Origin: Azospirillum brasilense
Lineage (GTDB): Bacteria; Pseudomonadota; Alphaproteobacteria; Azospirillales; Azospirillaceae
Assembly: GCF_008365405.1 (NCBI RefSeq)
Contig: NZ_QOKV01000003.1
Span: forward strand, 186,001-250,000
DNA: 64,000 bases
Reading direction: 5' to 3'
Shown here: one piece after another, positions 1-8,325 of the stretch
Layout: the number at the start of each line of letters is the position of its first letter
Position numbering within the stretch: the first letter of the stretch is position 1
Program-made: the position numbers and the translations under genes
Notes under the pieces: generated by a model
What the model was told of the DNA's origin: nothing
Seen by the model: the letters and a program-made list of their open reading frames with translations, nothing else
Databases searched by the model: none

Positions 1-105
1 CATGTCGTCCATCAGCTTGGCAATGCGCGCGTCGACCTTTTCGACGGGCTTCGCCTTCTGCTTCAGGACGGGGTGCGGGGCTACGAGGATATCGAGAACG
101 GCCAT
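1..105 (-). CDS. def: Peptide deformylase, N-terminal part (cut by window edge)
   Basis: The 35 visible codons run from the ATG at 105 to the window edge. They contain the opening strand ILVAPHPVLKQKAKPV, which is typical of peptide deformylase, the metalloenzyme that removes the formyl group from nascent protein N-termini in the cytoplasm. The catalytic motifs (GxGLAAxQ, EGCLS, HExDH) lie outside the window, so activity cannot be judged. The gene lies downstream of the 76-aa gene on the same strand, but a strong hairpin between them suggests separate transcripts. The call rests only on the N-terminal signature. Confidence 0.85.
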   Translation of the reverse strand, partial: MAVLDILVAPHPVLKQKAKPVEKVDARIAKLMDDM

Positions 106-156
106 GGGAACTCAGCAACGGTGCGTGGAGGTGCGACAATCCGTCAAAATATGGGG

Positions 157-220
157 GGCGGGCCACGAGGTCAAGGAAGGCGCAAGGCACAACCCGCCTT
201 CCTTGACCTCGTGGCCCGCC
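157..220 (-). terminator. Long perfect hairpin terminator
   Basis: Two perfectly complementary 26-base arms (157-182 and 195-220) are separated by a 12-base loop. Read on the minus strand, the stem is followed by CCCCATATTTTGACGG, a short T-containing tail. This fits an intrinsic terminator for the 76-aa gene upstream and insulates def. A 26-bp uninterrupted stem is long for a terminator and may have another role. Confidence 0.7.
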
Positions 221-243
221 AATCCCATCGGGACGGCCGCGCC

Positions 244-474
244 TCAGAGGGGCGAGCGGGTGATCGACTTGATGGGGCCGCGGGGATTGCCGGACATCTC
301 GGCGATCTTGCGGTCCTGCTCCTCGATGAAGCCGCGCGCCGGCTCGTCGCCGTCCAGGCCGCCGACCAGCGTGCCGGGGACCTTGCGGTTGGAGGTGCGG
401 GCGCCGTCTTCGTACAGCACGTCGAACAGCACGTAGGCGCTGTCCACCGGCTGCTTCTTCTTGGTCTTGGCCAT
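244..474 (-). CDS. Conserved hypothetical protein, 76 aa
   Basis: I do not recognise a family. The ATG at 474 is preferred over upstream in-frame starts because a GGAG motif precedes it and the protein then opens with the basic stretch MAKTKKKQP. The product is soluble and charged, with no signal peptide or membrane helix. Its middle (SAYVLFDVLYEDGARTSNRK) looks like two beta-strands, and the C-terminal half is rich in acidic residues followed by NPRGPIKSI. It sits between cspA and def on the same strand, with hairpin terminators on both sides, so it is probably a single-gene transcript. Confidence 0.7.
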   Translation of the reverse strand: MAKTKKKQPVDSAYVLFDVLYEDGARTSNRKVPGTLVGGLDGDEPARGFIEEQDRKIAEMSGNPRGPIKSITRSPL

Positions 475-532
475 GGGGGGAACTCCGAACGTCAGGGGGG
501 GTGCTTGTAGAGGAAAAGCGCGCAACGGAAAA

Positions 533-554
533 GGGCACCGGTTTCCCGGTGCCC
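533..554 (-). terminator. Intrinsic terminator of cspA
   Basis: The arms GGGCACCG and CGGTGCCC (533-540 and 547-554) enclose a 6-base loop. On the minus strand the stem is followed by a TTTTCC tract, directly downstream of the cold-shock gene. Confidence 0.75.
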
Positions 555-582
555 CCTCCGATGCCGTGCCGTGAGACGTGGC

Positions 583-792
583 TCAGACGGCCTTCAGGTT
601 CTCCGCCGAGGTCTTGCCGCGCTTCGGATCGCGCTGCTCCTCGTAGGACACCTTCTGGCCCTCGTTCAGGCTGCGCAGACCCGCGCGCTCAACCGCGGAG
701 ATGTGGACGAAAACGTCCGCACCACCGTTGTCCGGCTGAATGAAGCCATAACCCTTGGTGCTGTTGAACCACTTGACGGTACCGACGGGCAT
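583..792 (-). CDS. cspA: Cold-shock protein, CspA family
   Basis: A 69-aa single cold-shock domain with both nucleic-acid-binding motifs visible: KGYGFIQP (RNP1) and DVFVHISAV (RNP2). Proteins of this family bind single-stranded RNA and DNA and act as RNA chaperones or antiterminators in the cytoplasm. The ATG at 792 is chosen because it gives the usual family length and has GGAGAG a few bases upstream; a longer in-frame extension has no family support. The gene has its own terminator at 533-554 and is probably monocistronic. Alphaproteobacteria carry several csp paralogues, so the exact name is tentative. Confidence 0.95.
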   Translation of the reverse strand: MPVGTVKWFNSTKGYGFIQPDNGGADVFVHISAVERAGLRSLNEGQKVSYEEQRDPKRGKTSAENLKAV

Positions 793-993
793 GATTGCTC
801 TCCGATTAGTATGAAAGGCGCCGCATCGGCCGGTGCGGCGCATCAGACTGTGTCCAGGCATAGCGACGATCTGGGCACCCGAAGGCGTAGCAGGCCGGCA
901 GTCCGAAGCAGAATGACAGGAGGGAAATTGGGACCGCTCCCCTCCTTTGCAAGGCGAAACAAGACGGGCAAATCTGGGTTGCAGACTTCGGTC

Positions 994-2439
994 CTACGCC
1001 CTGGCTGCCGCTCGCAGCTCGGCCGCGCGAAGCTCCGGCGCTTGGAGCGGGCGCGGGGCGTGGTCCAGCGGTTCCAGCAGGGGGATCTCCTCGGCGCTGT
1101 CCGGGGTGGCGTGCAGGTCCCGGAAACGGCGGGCGGTGACCAGGACGCGGGACTCCAGGCTGCCGACCGCCCCGTTGTAGCTGCCCACCGCCTTTTCGAG
1201 CTGCCCGCCCAACCGCTCCATGTGGCCGCCCAGGTCGTGCAGGCGCTTGTAAAGCTCGGCGCCCAAGGCGCTGATCTCGCGGGCGCTGTCGGTCAGCCGC
1301 TCCTGCCGCCAGCCGTAGGCGACGGCGCGCAGCAGCGCGATCAGCGTCGTCGGGGTGGCGAGGATCACGCGGTGGTCGATGCCCGCCTCGATCAGCGCCG
1401 GATCGTGCTCCAGCGCCGCGGAGAAGAAATTCTCGCCCGGCAGGAACAGCACGACGAATTCCGGCGAATCCGCGAACTGGTCCCAATAGGCCTTGGTGCC
1501 GAGCTGCTTCATATGCTCCCGCACATGGCGGGCGTGGCGCGACAACCCGTCGCGGCGGGCGCCGTCGTCGGCGGCCTGCACCCCGTCGAGATAACCCTCC
1601 AGCGGCGTCTTGGCGTCCACCACGATGGTCTTGCCGCCGGGCAGCTTGACCACGAGGTCGGGGCGCAGCCGTCCGCCGGCGGCCTCCACGCTCATCTGCT
1701 CCACGAAGTCGCAGTGATCGAGCATCCCGGCCATCTCGCAGACCCGGCGGAGCTGGATCTCGCCCCAGCGTCCGCGCGCCACCGGGCTGCGCAGGGCGCG
1801 GACGAGGTTGCCGGTCTCCGCGCGGAGTTGGGCCTGGGTCTCCACCAGCGACAGCACCTGCTGCTTCAGCCCCTCGTAGGCGCCGGCGCGGCTGCGCTCC
1901 ATCTCCTGGATCTGGCCGTCCATGCGCTCCAGCGACTGGCGCACCGGGGCGACGATGTCGGCGATGGCGGTCTGCCGCTTCTCCAGGTCGCCGCGCGCCT
2001 GCTCCTGGAAGGTCGTCAGCGTCTCCTTGGCGAGATCGAGGAAGCTCTGGTTGTTGGAGCGCAGGGCCTCCGCCGACAGGGCCTTGAAGCTGTCGGACAG
2101 GGTGGCCTGCGCGCGCTCCAGGAGGGCCAGCTTCTCAGCCGCCGAGGCGCGCTCGCGGGCCAGCGTGGTGGACAGTTCCGCCTGCCGTTCGCGGGCGGCG
2201 GACAGCTCGCCGGTCAGCCGGGCGATCTGGTGGTCGCGGGCCTCCATCTCCTCCCGCAGGTCGCCCTCGATTCGCTCCGCGACGTCGAGGCGGGTGACCA
2301 GTTCGGCGTGGATGGCGGCGGCCTCCGCCTCGGCGCGTGCGGCGTAGAGGCGCACGATCATGCCGGCGAGGATCGCCCCGAGAAGGGCGCCGGCAAGGCC
2401 ACCGAGAGCCACCGACTGTGCGTCGAACGCGAACTGCAT
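994..2439 (-). CDS. rmuC: DNA recombination protein RmuC
   Basis: A 481-aa protein with an N-terminal membrane anchor (about residues 10-30), a long coiled coil (about 30-190) and a C-terminal RmuC domain with the restriction-nuclease-like core DLVVKLPGGKTIVVDAKTPL. RmuC limits inversions and rearrangements at short inverted repeats. That role may matter here because the window is rich in palindromic repeats, but the link is speculative. The start at 2439 is chosen because it places the hydrophobic anchor at the N-terminus; the upstream in-frame extension runs into the promoter region shared with the divergent Nudix gene. Confidence 0.92.
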   Translation of the reverse strand: MQFAFDAQSVALGGLAGALLGAILAGMIVRLYAARAEAEAAAIHAELVTRLDVAERIEGDLREEMEARDHQIARLTGELSAARERQAELSTTLARERASAAEKLALLERAQATLSDSFKALSAEALRSNNQSFLDLAKETLTTFQEQARGDLEKRQTAIADIVAPVRQSLERMDGQIQEMERSRAGAYEGLKQQVLSLVETQAQLRAETGNLVRALRSPVARGRWGEIQLRRVCEMAGMLDHCDFVEQMSVEAAGGRLRPDLVVKLPGGKTIVVDAKTPLEGYLDGVQAADDGARRDGLSRHARHVREHMKQLGTKAYWDQFADSPEFVVLFLPGENFFSAALEHDPALIEAGIDHRVILATPTTLIALLRAVAYGWRQERLTDSAREISALGAELYKRLHDLGGHMERLGGQLEKAVGSYNGAVGSLESRVLVTARRFRDLHATPDSAEEIPLLEPLDHAPRPLQAPELRAAELRAAARA

Positions 2440-2602
2440 GAAATTCCCCGAAGAACGCTGCAAATCCCGAGAGTACAGGAACGAATCAGGAAAGAGAACG
2501 GGCGATGAACAAAGACGAATCCCTTCCCCGCTCCGTTCCGCCTGCAATGCGGGGCGGTGAAGCGGGCTTGCCCGCCGTCCCCGTCTGCGCCATATCCGAC
2601 GG

Positions 2603-3187
2603 ATGCCCGACGATCCGACCGCCCCCTCCGGCTCCCACCAGGGTCCCCCCAAAGGCCCCCGGTTCCGCACCATCCCGCCCGGCGAGGACCGCGAGCGGCT
2701 GACCTGTCCGGACTGCGGTTACATCGCCTACCAGAACCCGCTGATCGTCGTCGGATCGGTGGCGACCTGGGAGGACCGCATCCTGCTCTGCCGCCGCGCC
2801 ATCGAACCGCGCAAGGGCCATTGGACGCTGCCCGCCGGCTTCATGGAGGAGCGGGAAAGCACCATGGAGGGCGCCGCCCGCGAGGCGTGGGAGGAGGCGC
2901 GGGCCAGGATCGCCATCGATTCGTTGCTGGCCGTCTACGACATCCCGCGCATCAGCCAAGTGCAGCTCATTTTCCGCGCCCGCCTGCTGTCGCCGGACGT
3001 GTCCGCCGGGCCGGAGAGCCAGGAGGTCGGGCTGTTCCGCTGGGAGGAGATCCCCTGGGACGATCTGGCCTTCCCGACCGTCCAGTGGGCCTTGCGGGAG
3101 CACCGCTCGCGGCTTGGCCTCCAGGACTTCGCGCCGGCGATGAACCCCACGCCGGACGTATTGGCGCAGTGGGAGCGGATGCTCTAG
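2603..3187 (+). CDS. Nudix hydrolase with N-terminal zinc ribbon half-motif
   Basis: A 194-aa protein. The Nudix box G-x5-E-x7-REAWEEA is complete near residues 78-99, and a CPDCGYIAYQNP motif near residues 35-46 resembles the zinc ribbon of the NudC/YfcD/ADP-ribose hydrolase group. Such enzymes hydrolyse nucleoside diphosphates linked to another group; the substrate cannot be read from sequence. The gene is divergent from rmuC and converges with the ChaN-like gene. A second Nudix enzyme, clearly NudC, lies at 59363, so this one is unlikely to be the NADH pyrophosphatase. Confidence 0.88.
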   Translation: MPDDPTAPSGSHQGPPKGPRFRTIPPGEDRERLTCPDCGYIAYQNPLIVVGSVATWEDRILLCRRAIEPRKGHWTLPAGFMEERESTMEGAAREAWEEARARIAIDSLLAVYDIPRISQVQLIFRARLLSPDVSAGPESQEVGLFRWEEIPWDDLAFPTVQWALREHRSRLGLQDFAPAMNPTPDVLAQWERML

Positions 3188-3207
3188 CCGGGCCTCACTC
3201 CACCCCG

Positions 3208-4407
3208 TTATTCCACGGTGGGCGAGGCGGGGAACTTCGCCACCAGCTCCGCCGTGCCCTGCTCGCGCTTCACAGTCAGCGGCAGCCAAGTGCCGGGGGC
3301 TTGGCGCTGCACCACCGCCGTCAGGTCGGAGGCTTCGCGGACCGGCGACCCCGCCGCCGCGACCACGAGGTCGCCCGCCGTCAGGCCGGCGGCGGCGGCG
3401 ACGCTGCCCTCGGTGACGGAGCGCACGCGCACCCCCTCCGGCCCCGGCTCCAGCATCACGCCCAGCCGGGGGCGAGGCGTCTCGGCCGGCGCCTCGCTCT
3501 CGCCCAGCCCGTAGACCGCGTCGGCGATCCGCCCGTCCAGCTCGGCGCAGGGGCGATCCTCATCCCAGGGCAGCAGGACGACGCTGTGCCGGATGCCCAG
3601 GTCGGCCAGCTGGTGGGGCACACCGTCACGGCCTTCGATGTGGCCTTGGCCGAGGATGGCGACGACGGTGCGGTTGGTCCGGCGGTGGGTGTCGGCGATC
3701 CGCTCCGCCATGGCGCGGTCCCAGACGGATTGCGCCTCGACGAATCGCTCGAAGCTGCCGGAGCGCCGCTCGGTCGGGCCGTGGGCGGCCATCACCTGGC
3801 GCAGCCGCTCGGTGTAGGATGCCGGGGGAGGGGCCGGATCGCCCACGCCTTCCCGCTCGTTGGCGGGAACGGCAGCCCAGCCCTCGCGCGCGGTGCGGCT
3901 GACCAGCCCGCGGTCGACGTTCAGCGCGACCACCGGCAGCCGGTTCATGCGGGCGAAATGCAGGATCGGCAGGTAGAAGCGCGCGTCGTAGCCCCAGACC
4001 TTCGGCCAGTTGGTCTCGCGCAGCAGCTCCGCCTCGGTCAGTTGCCCGGCGCTCCAGCGGTCGAGGACCGGCTGGACGCTGCGCGGGAACATCTCCATGC
4101 CGACCGCCAGATCGGGATTCAGCGCGTGCAGCGCCGCCAGATTGTGAAGCTGCCAGCGGTGGTGGTCGGCGTTGTCGTGCCGCTCCCCCAGCAGCACGGC
4201 GGGCGACGCCGCGGCGCGGCGCAGCAGATCGGCGGCGTTCAGCGGGCGGGCGGTGGCGTCGGACCAGCCGCCGGGCGGCACGCAGGCATTGTTGGTCTGG
4301 GCGGCCTGGGGGGCCTGGGCGGCGGCGGCCTTCGCCGCGGTGGTGTCGCCCAGGCCGGCCAAGAGGCCGCCGGAGAGCAGAAGGACGGCCATCAAACGGG
4401 GGAGCAC
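3208..4407 (-). CDS. ChaN-family haem-binding-like lipoprotein fused to a PDZ domain
   Basis: A 399-aa exported protein. The signal peptide is followed by a ChaN domain with LLGERHDNADHHRWQ near residue 70 and VAILGQGHIEGRDG near residue 250, the two histidine motifs of the ChaN/TraB-like fold. A C-terminal PDZ domain (about 300-390) contains GVRVRSVTEGSVAAAAGL. ChaN proteins bind haem in the envelope and have been linked to iron uptake. The GTG at 4407 is chosen because AGGAGG lies nine bases upstream; an ATG at 4392 is the alternative. The ChaN-PDZ fusion is known, but its function is not established. The gene is divergent from the SDR gene. Confidence 0.83.
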   Translation of the reverse strand: MLPRLMAVLLLSGGLLAGLGDTTAAKAAAAQAPQAAQTNNACVPPGGWSDATARPLNAADLLRRAAASPAVLLGERHDNADHHRWQLHNLAALHALNPDLAVGMEMFPRSVQPVLDRWSAGQLTEAELLRETNWPKVWGYDARFYLPILHFARMNRLPVVALNVDRGLVSRTAREGWAAVPANEREGVGDPAPPPASYTERLRQVMAAHGPTERRSGSFERFVEAQSVWDRAMAERIADTHRRTNRTVVAILGQGHIEGRDGVPHQLADLGIRHSVVLLPWDEDRPCAELDGRIADAVYGLGESEAPAETPRPRLGVMLEPGPEGVRVRSVTEGSVAAAAGLTAGDLVVAAAGSPVREASDLTAVVQRQAPGTWLPLTVKREQGTAELVAKFPASPTVE

Positions 4408-4548
4408 GTTGGCGGTCCTCCTGGACTCTGTGAAACGGTTGGCCTCAGGCTGAAGGTTGGGCGGTGGGGTGCGCCCGTCAACGGTGCATGGTCTGACCGG
4501 CAACGGCCGCGCTGGCGCGGTGCGGCGAAGCGGGGTATCGTGGACATC

Positions 4549-5286
4549 ATGCCGCACCGTAAAACCGTCATTTTGACCGGCGCGAGCCGGGGCATCGGCC
4601 ACGCCACCGTGCAGCGCTTCAGCGCCGAGGGCTGGCGGGTCATTTCCTGTTCCCGCGAGGAGGTGCCGGACCATTGCCGGCGCGATCCGAACTGGACCCA
4701 CCACATCCCGACGGACCTGTCCGATCCGGACAGCCGCGCCCGTTTCCTGGAGGAGGCCAACCGGGCGTTGGACGGCGGGCCGCTGCACGCGTTGATCAAC
4801 AACGCCGGCATCTCGCCCAAGACGCCGATCAAGGAGCGTCTCGGCTGCCTGAACGGAGCCATCGAAGGCTGGCACCGGGTGTTCGAGCTGAACTTCTTCG
4901 CCCCGCTGGTGCTGGCCCGCGGCTTCGCGGCACCGCTGTCGCGAGCGAAGGGGGCGATCGTCAACGTGACCTCGATCGCCGGCCATTCGGTGCACCCCTT
5001 CGCGGGGTCGGCCTATTCGACCTCAAAGGCGGCGCTGTCCGGCCTGACCCGCGAGATGGCCGTGGAGTTCGCCGAGATCGGGGTGCGCGTCAACGCCGTG
5101 GCGCCGGGCGAGATCGAAACCGCGATGACCGGGCCGGAGTACGACGTGCTGATCCCGCGCATCCCGCTGAAGCGCATGGGCACGCCGGAAGACGTGGCGG
5201 CGGTGATCTTCTACCTGTGCGGTCCCGACTCGGGTTACGTCACCGGAACGGAGATGTTCATCACCGGCGGGCAGCATCTGTATTGA
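4549..5286 (+). CDS. Short-chain dehydrogenase/reductase (SDR)
   Basis: A 245-aa classical SDR. The cofactor motif TGASRGIG is near residue 10, NNAG near 84, the catalytic serine in VNVTSIAG near 140, and the Y-x3-K pair in SAYSTSKAA near 157. These enzymes catalyse NAD(P)-dependent oxidoreduction in the cytoplasm; the substrate is unknown. An in-frame GTG at 4540 is a possible start three codons earlier. The gene is followed by a repeat-rich AT-biased spacer rather than a recognisable terminator. It stands alone and divergent from the ChaN-like gene. Confidence 0.9.
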   Translation: MPHRKTVILTGASRGIGHATVQRFSAEGWRVISCSREEVPDHCRRDPNWTHHIPTDLSDPDSRARFLEEANRALDGGPLHALINNAGISPKTPIKERLGCLNGAIEGWHRVFELNFFAPLVLARGFAAPLSRAKGAIVNVTSIAGHSVHPFAGSAYSTSKAALSGLTREMAVEFAEIGVRVNAVAPGEIETAMTGPEYDVLIPRIPLKRMGTPEDVAAVIFYLCGPDSGYVTGTEMFITGGQHLY

Positions 5287-5333
5287 TGCGGGTGGTTGCC
5301 CGTTGCGAGTGACGGGCTGGGATCACAAGATCC

Positions 5334-5479
5334 ACACGGATTTCACCGATCTTTTCACGGATTTCACGGATTTTTTTAGATCGCTTGCTCAGCAAGGGCT
5401 CCTCGACAAGCCACTATTGGGCGAGCATCAAAGAAAAATCCGTGTATTTCGTGCTCTAAATCTGCGAAATCCGTGAAGT
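5334..5479. repeat. AT-rich repeat element with inverted CACGGATTTC units
   Basis: This spacer holds several copies of ACGGATTTCAC-like words on the left (5334-5378). Their reverse complement (AATCCGTG, GAAATCCGTG) lies on the right (5436-5478), around a central segment with small hairpins. It is far richer in A and T than the flanking genes. It looks like an intergenic palindromic element; no coding potential is seen. Confidence 0.65.
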
Positions 5480-5505
5480 CATTTTGCCCGCAAGAGTCCT
5501 GAACC

Positions 5506-6282
5506 TCAGCCGAGGTTGTGCTTCGCCACCACCGCCGCGAAGTCGTCCCCGAAATGCTCGCCGACGCGGATGACCGAGACGCCGTGCGGGATTTCCTTCA
5601 GGGCCGGGTTGTCCAGGCTCATCGAGGTCAGCAGCGCCATCGGCACATTGTGCGTGACGCTCATCGCCCGCAGGCCGCGGATCAGGTCCAGGCCGGACAG
5701 GCCGTCCATCACCATCGACGCGATCAGCATGTCGGGCGGGACGCGCACGGCAAGACTGATCGACTCGATGGGGTCGCTGACCGTCACGGTGCGGAAGCCG
5801 CAGGCCGCCAGTTCCCCGCCCACCTTCTTGGCGACGACCTTGGACGGGGTGACCAGCATGATCTCGACGTTGCTGATCTGGATGTCGGTGATCTCGAACT
5901 GGTAGCGCACCGGCAGGGCGCGGATGATCCGGTTCGTTTCCGCAACCTGCGGCTGCTCGGCGCGGTCCACCAACTCGGCAATCCGGTCCACGAAGGTCTG
6001 GGCGTCGTTCAGTTCGCGCTGTTCCAGCCGTTTCAGGCCGGACAGGTAATCCTCCAGGCGGTGCGCGACGAGGCTGACGGTGGGGTAGCCGAAGCTGGTG
6101 CCCATGCCCTTGAAGTTGTGGGCCTCCAGCCGGAGCACGCCGATGACCGCGCTTTCCTCCCGCGTGCCCTTGGACAAGCCTTCCAGGGCGGCGTTCATCA
6201 CTTCCAGCCGGTCGCGGGCGTCGTCCATGAATTCGACGCGCAGGCGGTCTTCAAGATCGTCGGGCGACAGGTTGGAAGCCAT
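5506..6282 (-). CDS. HPt domain protein with degenerate response-regulator receiver domain
   Basis: A 258-aa protein. The N-terminal half is a histidine phosphotransfer helical bundle with the probable phosphoryl-accepting histidine at about residue 55 (EAHNFKGMG). The C-terminal half (about 130-258) has the fold pattern of a CheY-like receiver: VEIMLVTPS, PPDMLIASMVMDGLSGLDLI, PMALLTSMS. The aspartate normally phosphorylated is replaced by serine (IAS instead of LLD), so this receiver is probably not phosphorylated in the usual way. A role in a phosphorelay is inferred from HPt. The gene is on the same strand as the PadR-like gene, with a 113-base gap. Confidence 0.8.
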   Translation of the reverse strand: MASNLSPDDLEDRLRVEFMDDARDRLEVMNAALEGLSKGTREESAVIGVLRLEAHNFKGMGTSFGYPTVSLVAHRLEDYLSGLKRLEQRELNDAQTFVDRIAELVDRAEQPQVAETNRIIRALPVRYQFEITDIQISNVEIMLVTPSKVVAKKVGGELAACGFRTVTVSDPIESISLAVRVPPDMLIASMVMDGLSGLDLIRGLRAMSVTHNVPMALLTSMSLDNPALKEIPHGVSVIRVGEHFGDDFAAVVAKHNLG

Positions 6283-6370
6283 GGGAGGGGGTCCTGACTA
6301 TGCTTTCGGGTTAGGCAGTATGGCCCCGAAAGTTACACCAGAACCCTAACGCGGAACAAATGTTGGCATG

Positions 6371-6390
6371 AAAGGCGGCTAAAACGCCGC
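6371..6390 (-). terminator. Weak hairpin after PadR-like gene
   Basis: On the minus strand GCGGC-GTTTTA-GCCGC is followed by CTTTC, just downstream of the PadR-like gene. The stem is short, so the call is weak. Confidence 0.35.
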
Positions 6391-6395
6391 GCCGA

Positions 6396-6941
6396 TCACA
6401 ACCGGGACAGGAGATTGTTGAACCAGTTCAGCCGCTCTTCGGCCTGGGCGATGTCGTGCTCCAGCCATTCGGCGAAATGGCCGTCGGTTCCCGCACTCGC
6501 CCGCTTCAGGTCGCCCAGCCGGGCCAGCTCCGTCTCGCACAGGGAGGCGAGGTGGTCGATCTGGTCGCGCTGCGACTCGACGTCCAGCAGGTGCAGGAAG
6601 CGCAGCTTCAGCGCGATGACCAGCTTGTTCAGCCCGTCCGCCGAAGGCGCGCGCACGTTGGCGCGCATCAGCGTGTCGAACTCCGCCCGTCCGGCCTCGG
6701 TCGCGCCGAGCAGGGCGTTGTCCTCCATGCCGGTGCCGTCCAGCGCCTCGATCAGCCCCTCGTAGCGCAGCATCTCCAGCGACGTGCCCATGAGGTCGAG
6801 CGACGGGCCGACGATGCGGTCGAGGAAATGGCGGAGCGCGCCGGCCAGCTCGGCGTAACGCTGTGGCCCGTTCTGGATCAGCGTGCCCAGGACGGCGAGG
6901 CGCACGGCCTCCTTCGGCATCAGCGAGTTGTCACGGTACAT
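6396..6941 (-). CDS. PadR-like transcriptional regulator
   Basis: A 181-aa protein. Residues 10-90 have the pattern of a PadR winged helix (AVLGTLIQNGPQRYAELAGAL, then SLEMLRYEGLIEAL). A C-terminal helical region ends AEERLNWFNNLLSRL, as in the dimerisation arm of PadR proteins. Members bind palindromic operators and often repress their own gene. A clean inverted repeat (6981-6998) lies about 40 bases upstream of the start and is a likely operator. The ATG at 6941 or the one seven codons later could be used. No effector can be inferred. Confidence 0.7.
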   Translation of the reverse strand: MYRDNSLMPKEAVRLAVLGTLIQNGPQRYAELAGALRHFLDRIVGPSLDLMGTSLEMLRYEGLIEALDGTGMEDNALLGATEAGRAEFDTLMRANVRAPSADGLNKLVIALKLRFLHLLDVESQRDQIDHLASLCETELARLGDLKRASAGTDGHFAEWLEHDIAQAEERLNWFNNLLSRL

Positions 6942-6980
6942 GGCGAACCCCTGGGCGGTGGCTGTCGACGTTTGCGGACC

Positions 6981-6998
6981 GAACGTTGCGAAACGTTC
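6981..6998 (-). promoter_or_regulatory. Operator-like palindrome upstream of PadR-like gene
   Basis: GAACGTT-gcga-AACGTTC is a perfect 7-bp inverted repeat with a 4-base centre, 40 bases upstream of the regulator start. Partial copies of ACGTTTGCG lie beside it. Position and symmetry suggest an autoregulatory site. Confidence 0.5.
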
Positions 6999-7018
6999 TC
7001 AGATACGTCTAAAGGTAA

Positions 7019-7047
7019 GGCGCTCCGGCCCACAAGTCCAGAGCGCC
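7019..7047 (-). terminator. Probable hemA terminator
   Basis: The arms GGCGCTC (7019-7025) and GAGCGCC (7041-7047) can pair. On the minus strand the stem is followed by TTACCTTTAG. It lies 60 bases beyond the hemA stop codon. Confidence 0.5.
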
Positions 7048-7110
7048 GATGCCATCATCGCCGGGAGATCACCGAATCCCCTCCTCCCGGGAGGAGGGGT
7101 GCCGTGGGGC

Positions 7111-8325
7111 TTACGCCGCCAGACGCAGGTCCAGGCGGCTCCACACGTCGAGCAGGGCGTCGACGAGGCGCGCCATCTCGGCGTCGCTGTGCAGCGGGGT
7201 GGGGGTGAAGCGCAGGCGCTCGCCGCCGCGCGGCACGGTCGGGTAGTTGATCGGCTGGACGTAGATGTCGTGCCGCTCCATCAGCTCGTCCGAGGCGCGC
7301 TTGCAGCGGTGGGCGTCGCCGACCATCACCGGGACGATGTGGCTGGCCGACGGCATCACCGGCAGGCCGGCCTCGGCCATCAGGCGCTTCAGGGTCGCCG
7401 CGCGCTCCTGGTGCCGGTCGCGCTCCGTCTGGCTGGTCTTCAGGTAGCGGATGCTGGCCAGCGCCCCGGCGGCGAGGACCGGCGACAGGGACGTGGAGAA
7501 GATGAAGCCGGCGGCGAAGCTGCGGATGCAGTCGACCAGCGCGGTGGAGCCGGTGATGTAGCCGCCCTGGACGCCGAACGCCTTGCCCAGCGTGCCCTCG
7601 ATGATGGTCAGCCGGTCCATGGCGCCGTCGCGCTCCGCCACGCCGCCGCCGCGCGGGCCGTACATGCCGACCGCGTGCACCTCGTCCAGGTAGGTCATGG
7701 CGCCGTGCTTGTCCGCGACGTCGCACAGGTCATGGATCGGGGCGACGTCGCCGTCCATGGAATAGACGCTCTCGAAGGCCACGACCTTCGGGCGGTCCGG
7801 GGCGATCTGCGACAGCAGCTCGTCCAGATGCTTGGGGTCGTTGTGGCGGAAGATGTGCTTCTCGGCGCCGCTGTTGCGGATGCCGGTGATCATCGAATTG
7901 TGGTTCAGCGCGTCGGACAGGATCACGCAGTTCGGCAGCAGCTTGCCCAGCGTCCCCAGCGTCGCGTCGTTGGACACGTAGCCCGAGGTGAACAGAAGCG
8001 CTGCCTCCTTCTGGTGGAGGTCGGCCAGTTCCTGCTCCAGCCGCACATGGTAGACGTTGGTGCCGGAGATGTTGCGCGTCCCGCCGGCGCCCGCACCCAC
8101 GCCGTCGATGGCGTCGTGCATCGCCTTCAGGACGACTGGGTTCTGGCCCATGCCCAGATAGTCGTTGGAGCACCAGACGGTGACCTCCCGCTCCTTCCCG
8201 GCGGCGTCGCGGAAGGTGGCTTTCGGAAAGTTCCCCGCTTGCCGTTCGAGGTTGGCGAACACCCGGTAGCGGCCATCCTGCTTCAGGCTGGCGATCTGGG
8301 TGCGGAAAAAGCTCTCGTAATCCAT
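7111..8325 (-). CDS. hemA: 5-aminolevulinate synthase
   Basis: A 404-aa PLP enzyme that condenses glycine with succinyl-CoA to 5-aminolevulinate, the first step of tetrapyrrole synthesis in alphaproteobacteria. It shows the N-terminal block [13 protein letters not shown], the glycine-rich [25 protein letters not shown], and the PLP lysine in [11 protein letters not shown] near residue 245. The length is typical. The ATG at 8325 matches the family N-terminus MDYESFF. A putative FNR/FixK site lies about 113 bases upstream, so oxygen-dependent control is likely. The gene is a single transcription unit, with hairpins downstream at 7078-7099 and 7019-7047. Confidence 0.97.
   Translation of the reverse strand: MDYESFFRTQIASLKQDGRYRVFANLERQAGNFPKATFRDAAGKEREVTVWCSNDYLGMGQNPVVLKAMHDAIDGVGAGAGGTRNISGTNVYHVRLEQELADLHQKEAALLFTSGYVSNDATLGTLGKLLPNCVILSDALNHNSMITGIRNSGAEKHIFRHNDPKHLDELLSQIAPDRPKVVAFESVYSMDGDVAPIHDLCDVADKHGAMTYLDEVHAVGMYGPRGGGVAERDGAMDRLTIIEGTLGKAFGVQGGYITGSTALVDCIRSFAAGFIFSTSLSPVLAAGALASIRYLKTSQTERDRHQERAATLKRLMAEAGLPVMPSASHIVPVMVGDAHRCKRASDELMERHDIYVQPINYPTVPRGGERLRFTPTPLHSDAEMARLVDALLDVWSRLDLRLAA

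Noticed and set aside
571..2508. Very long open frame on the + strand opposite rmuC
   Set aside because: It is antisense to rmuC and cspA, has no family features, and reflects the high third-position GC of the real genes.
7078..7099. Palindrome CCCCTCCTCCC/GGGAGGAGGGG after hemA as terminator
   Set aside because: It has no loop bases and no T-run. The hairpin at 7019-7047 is the better candidate, though both could act together.
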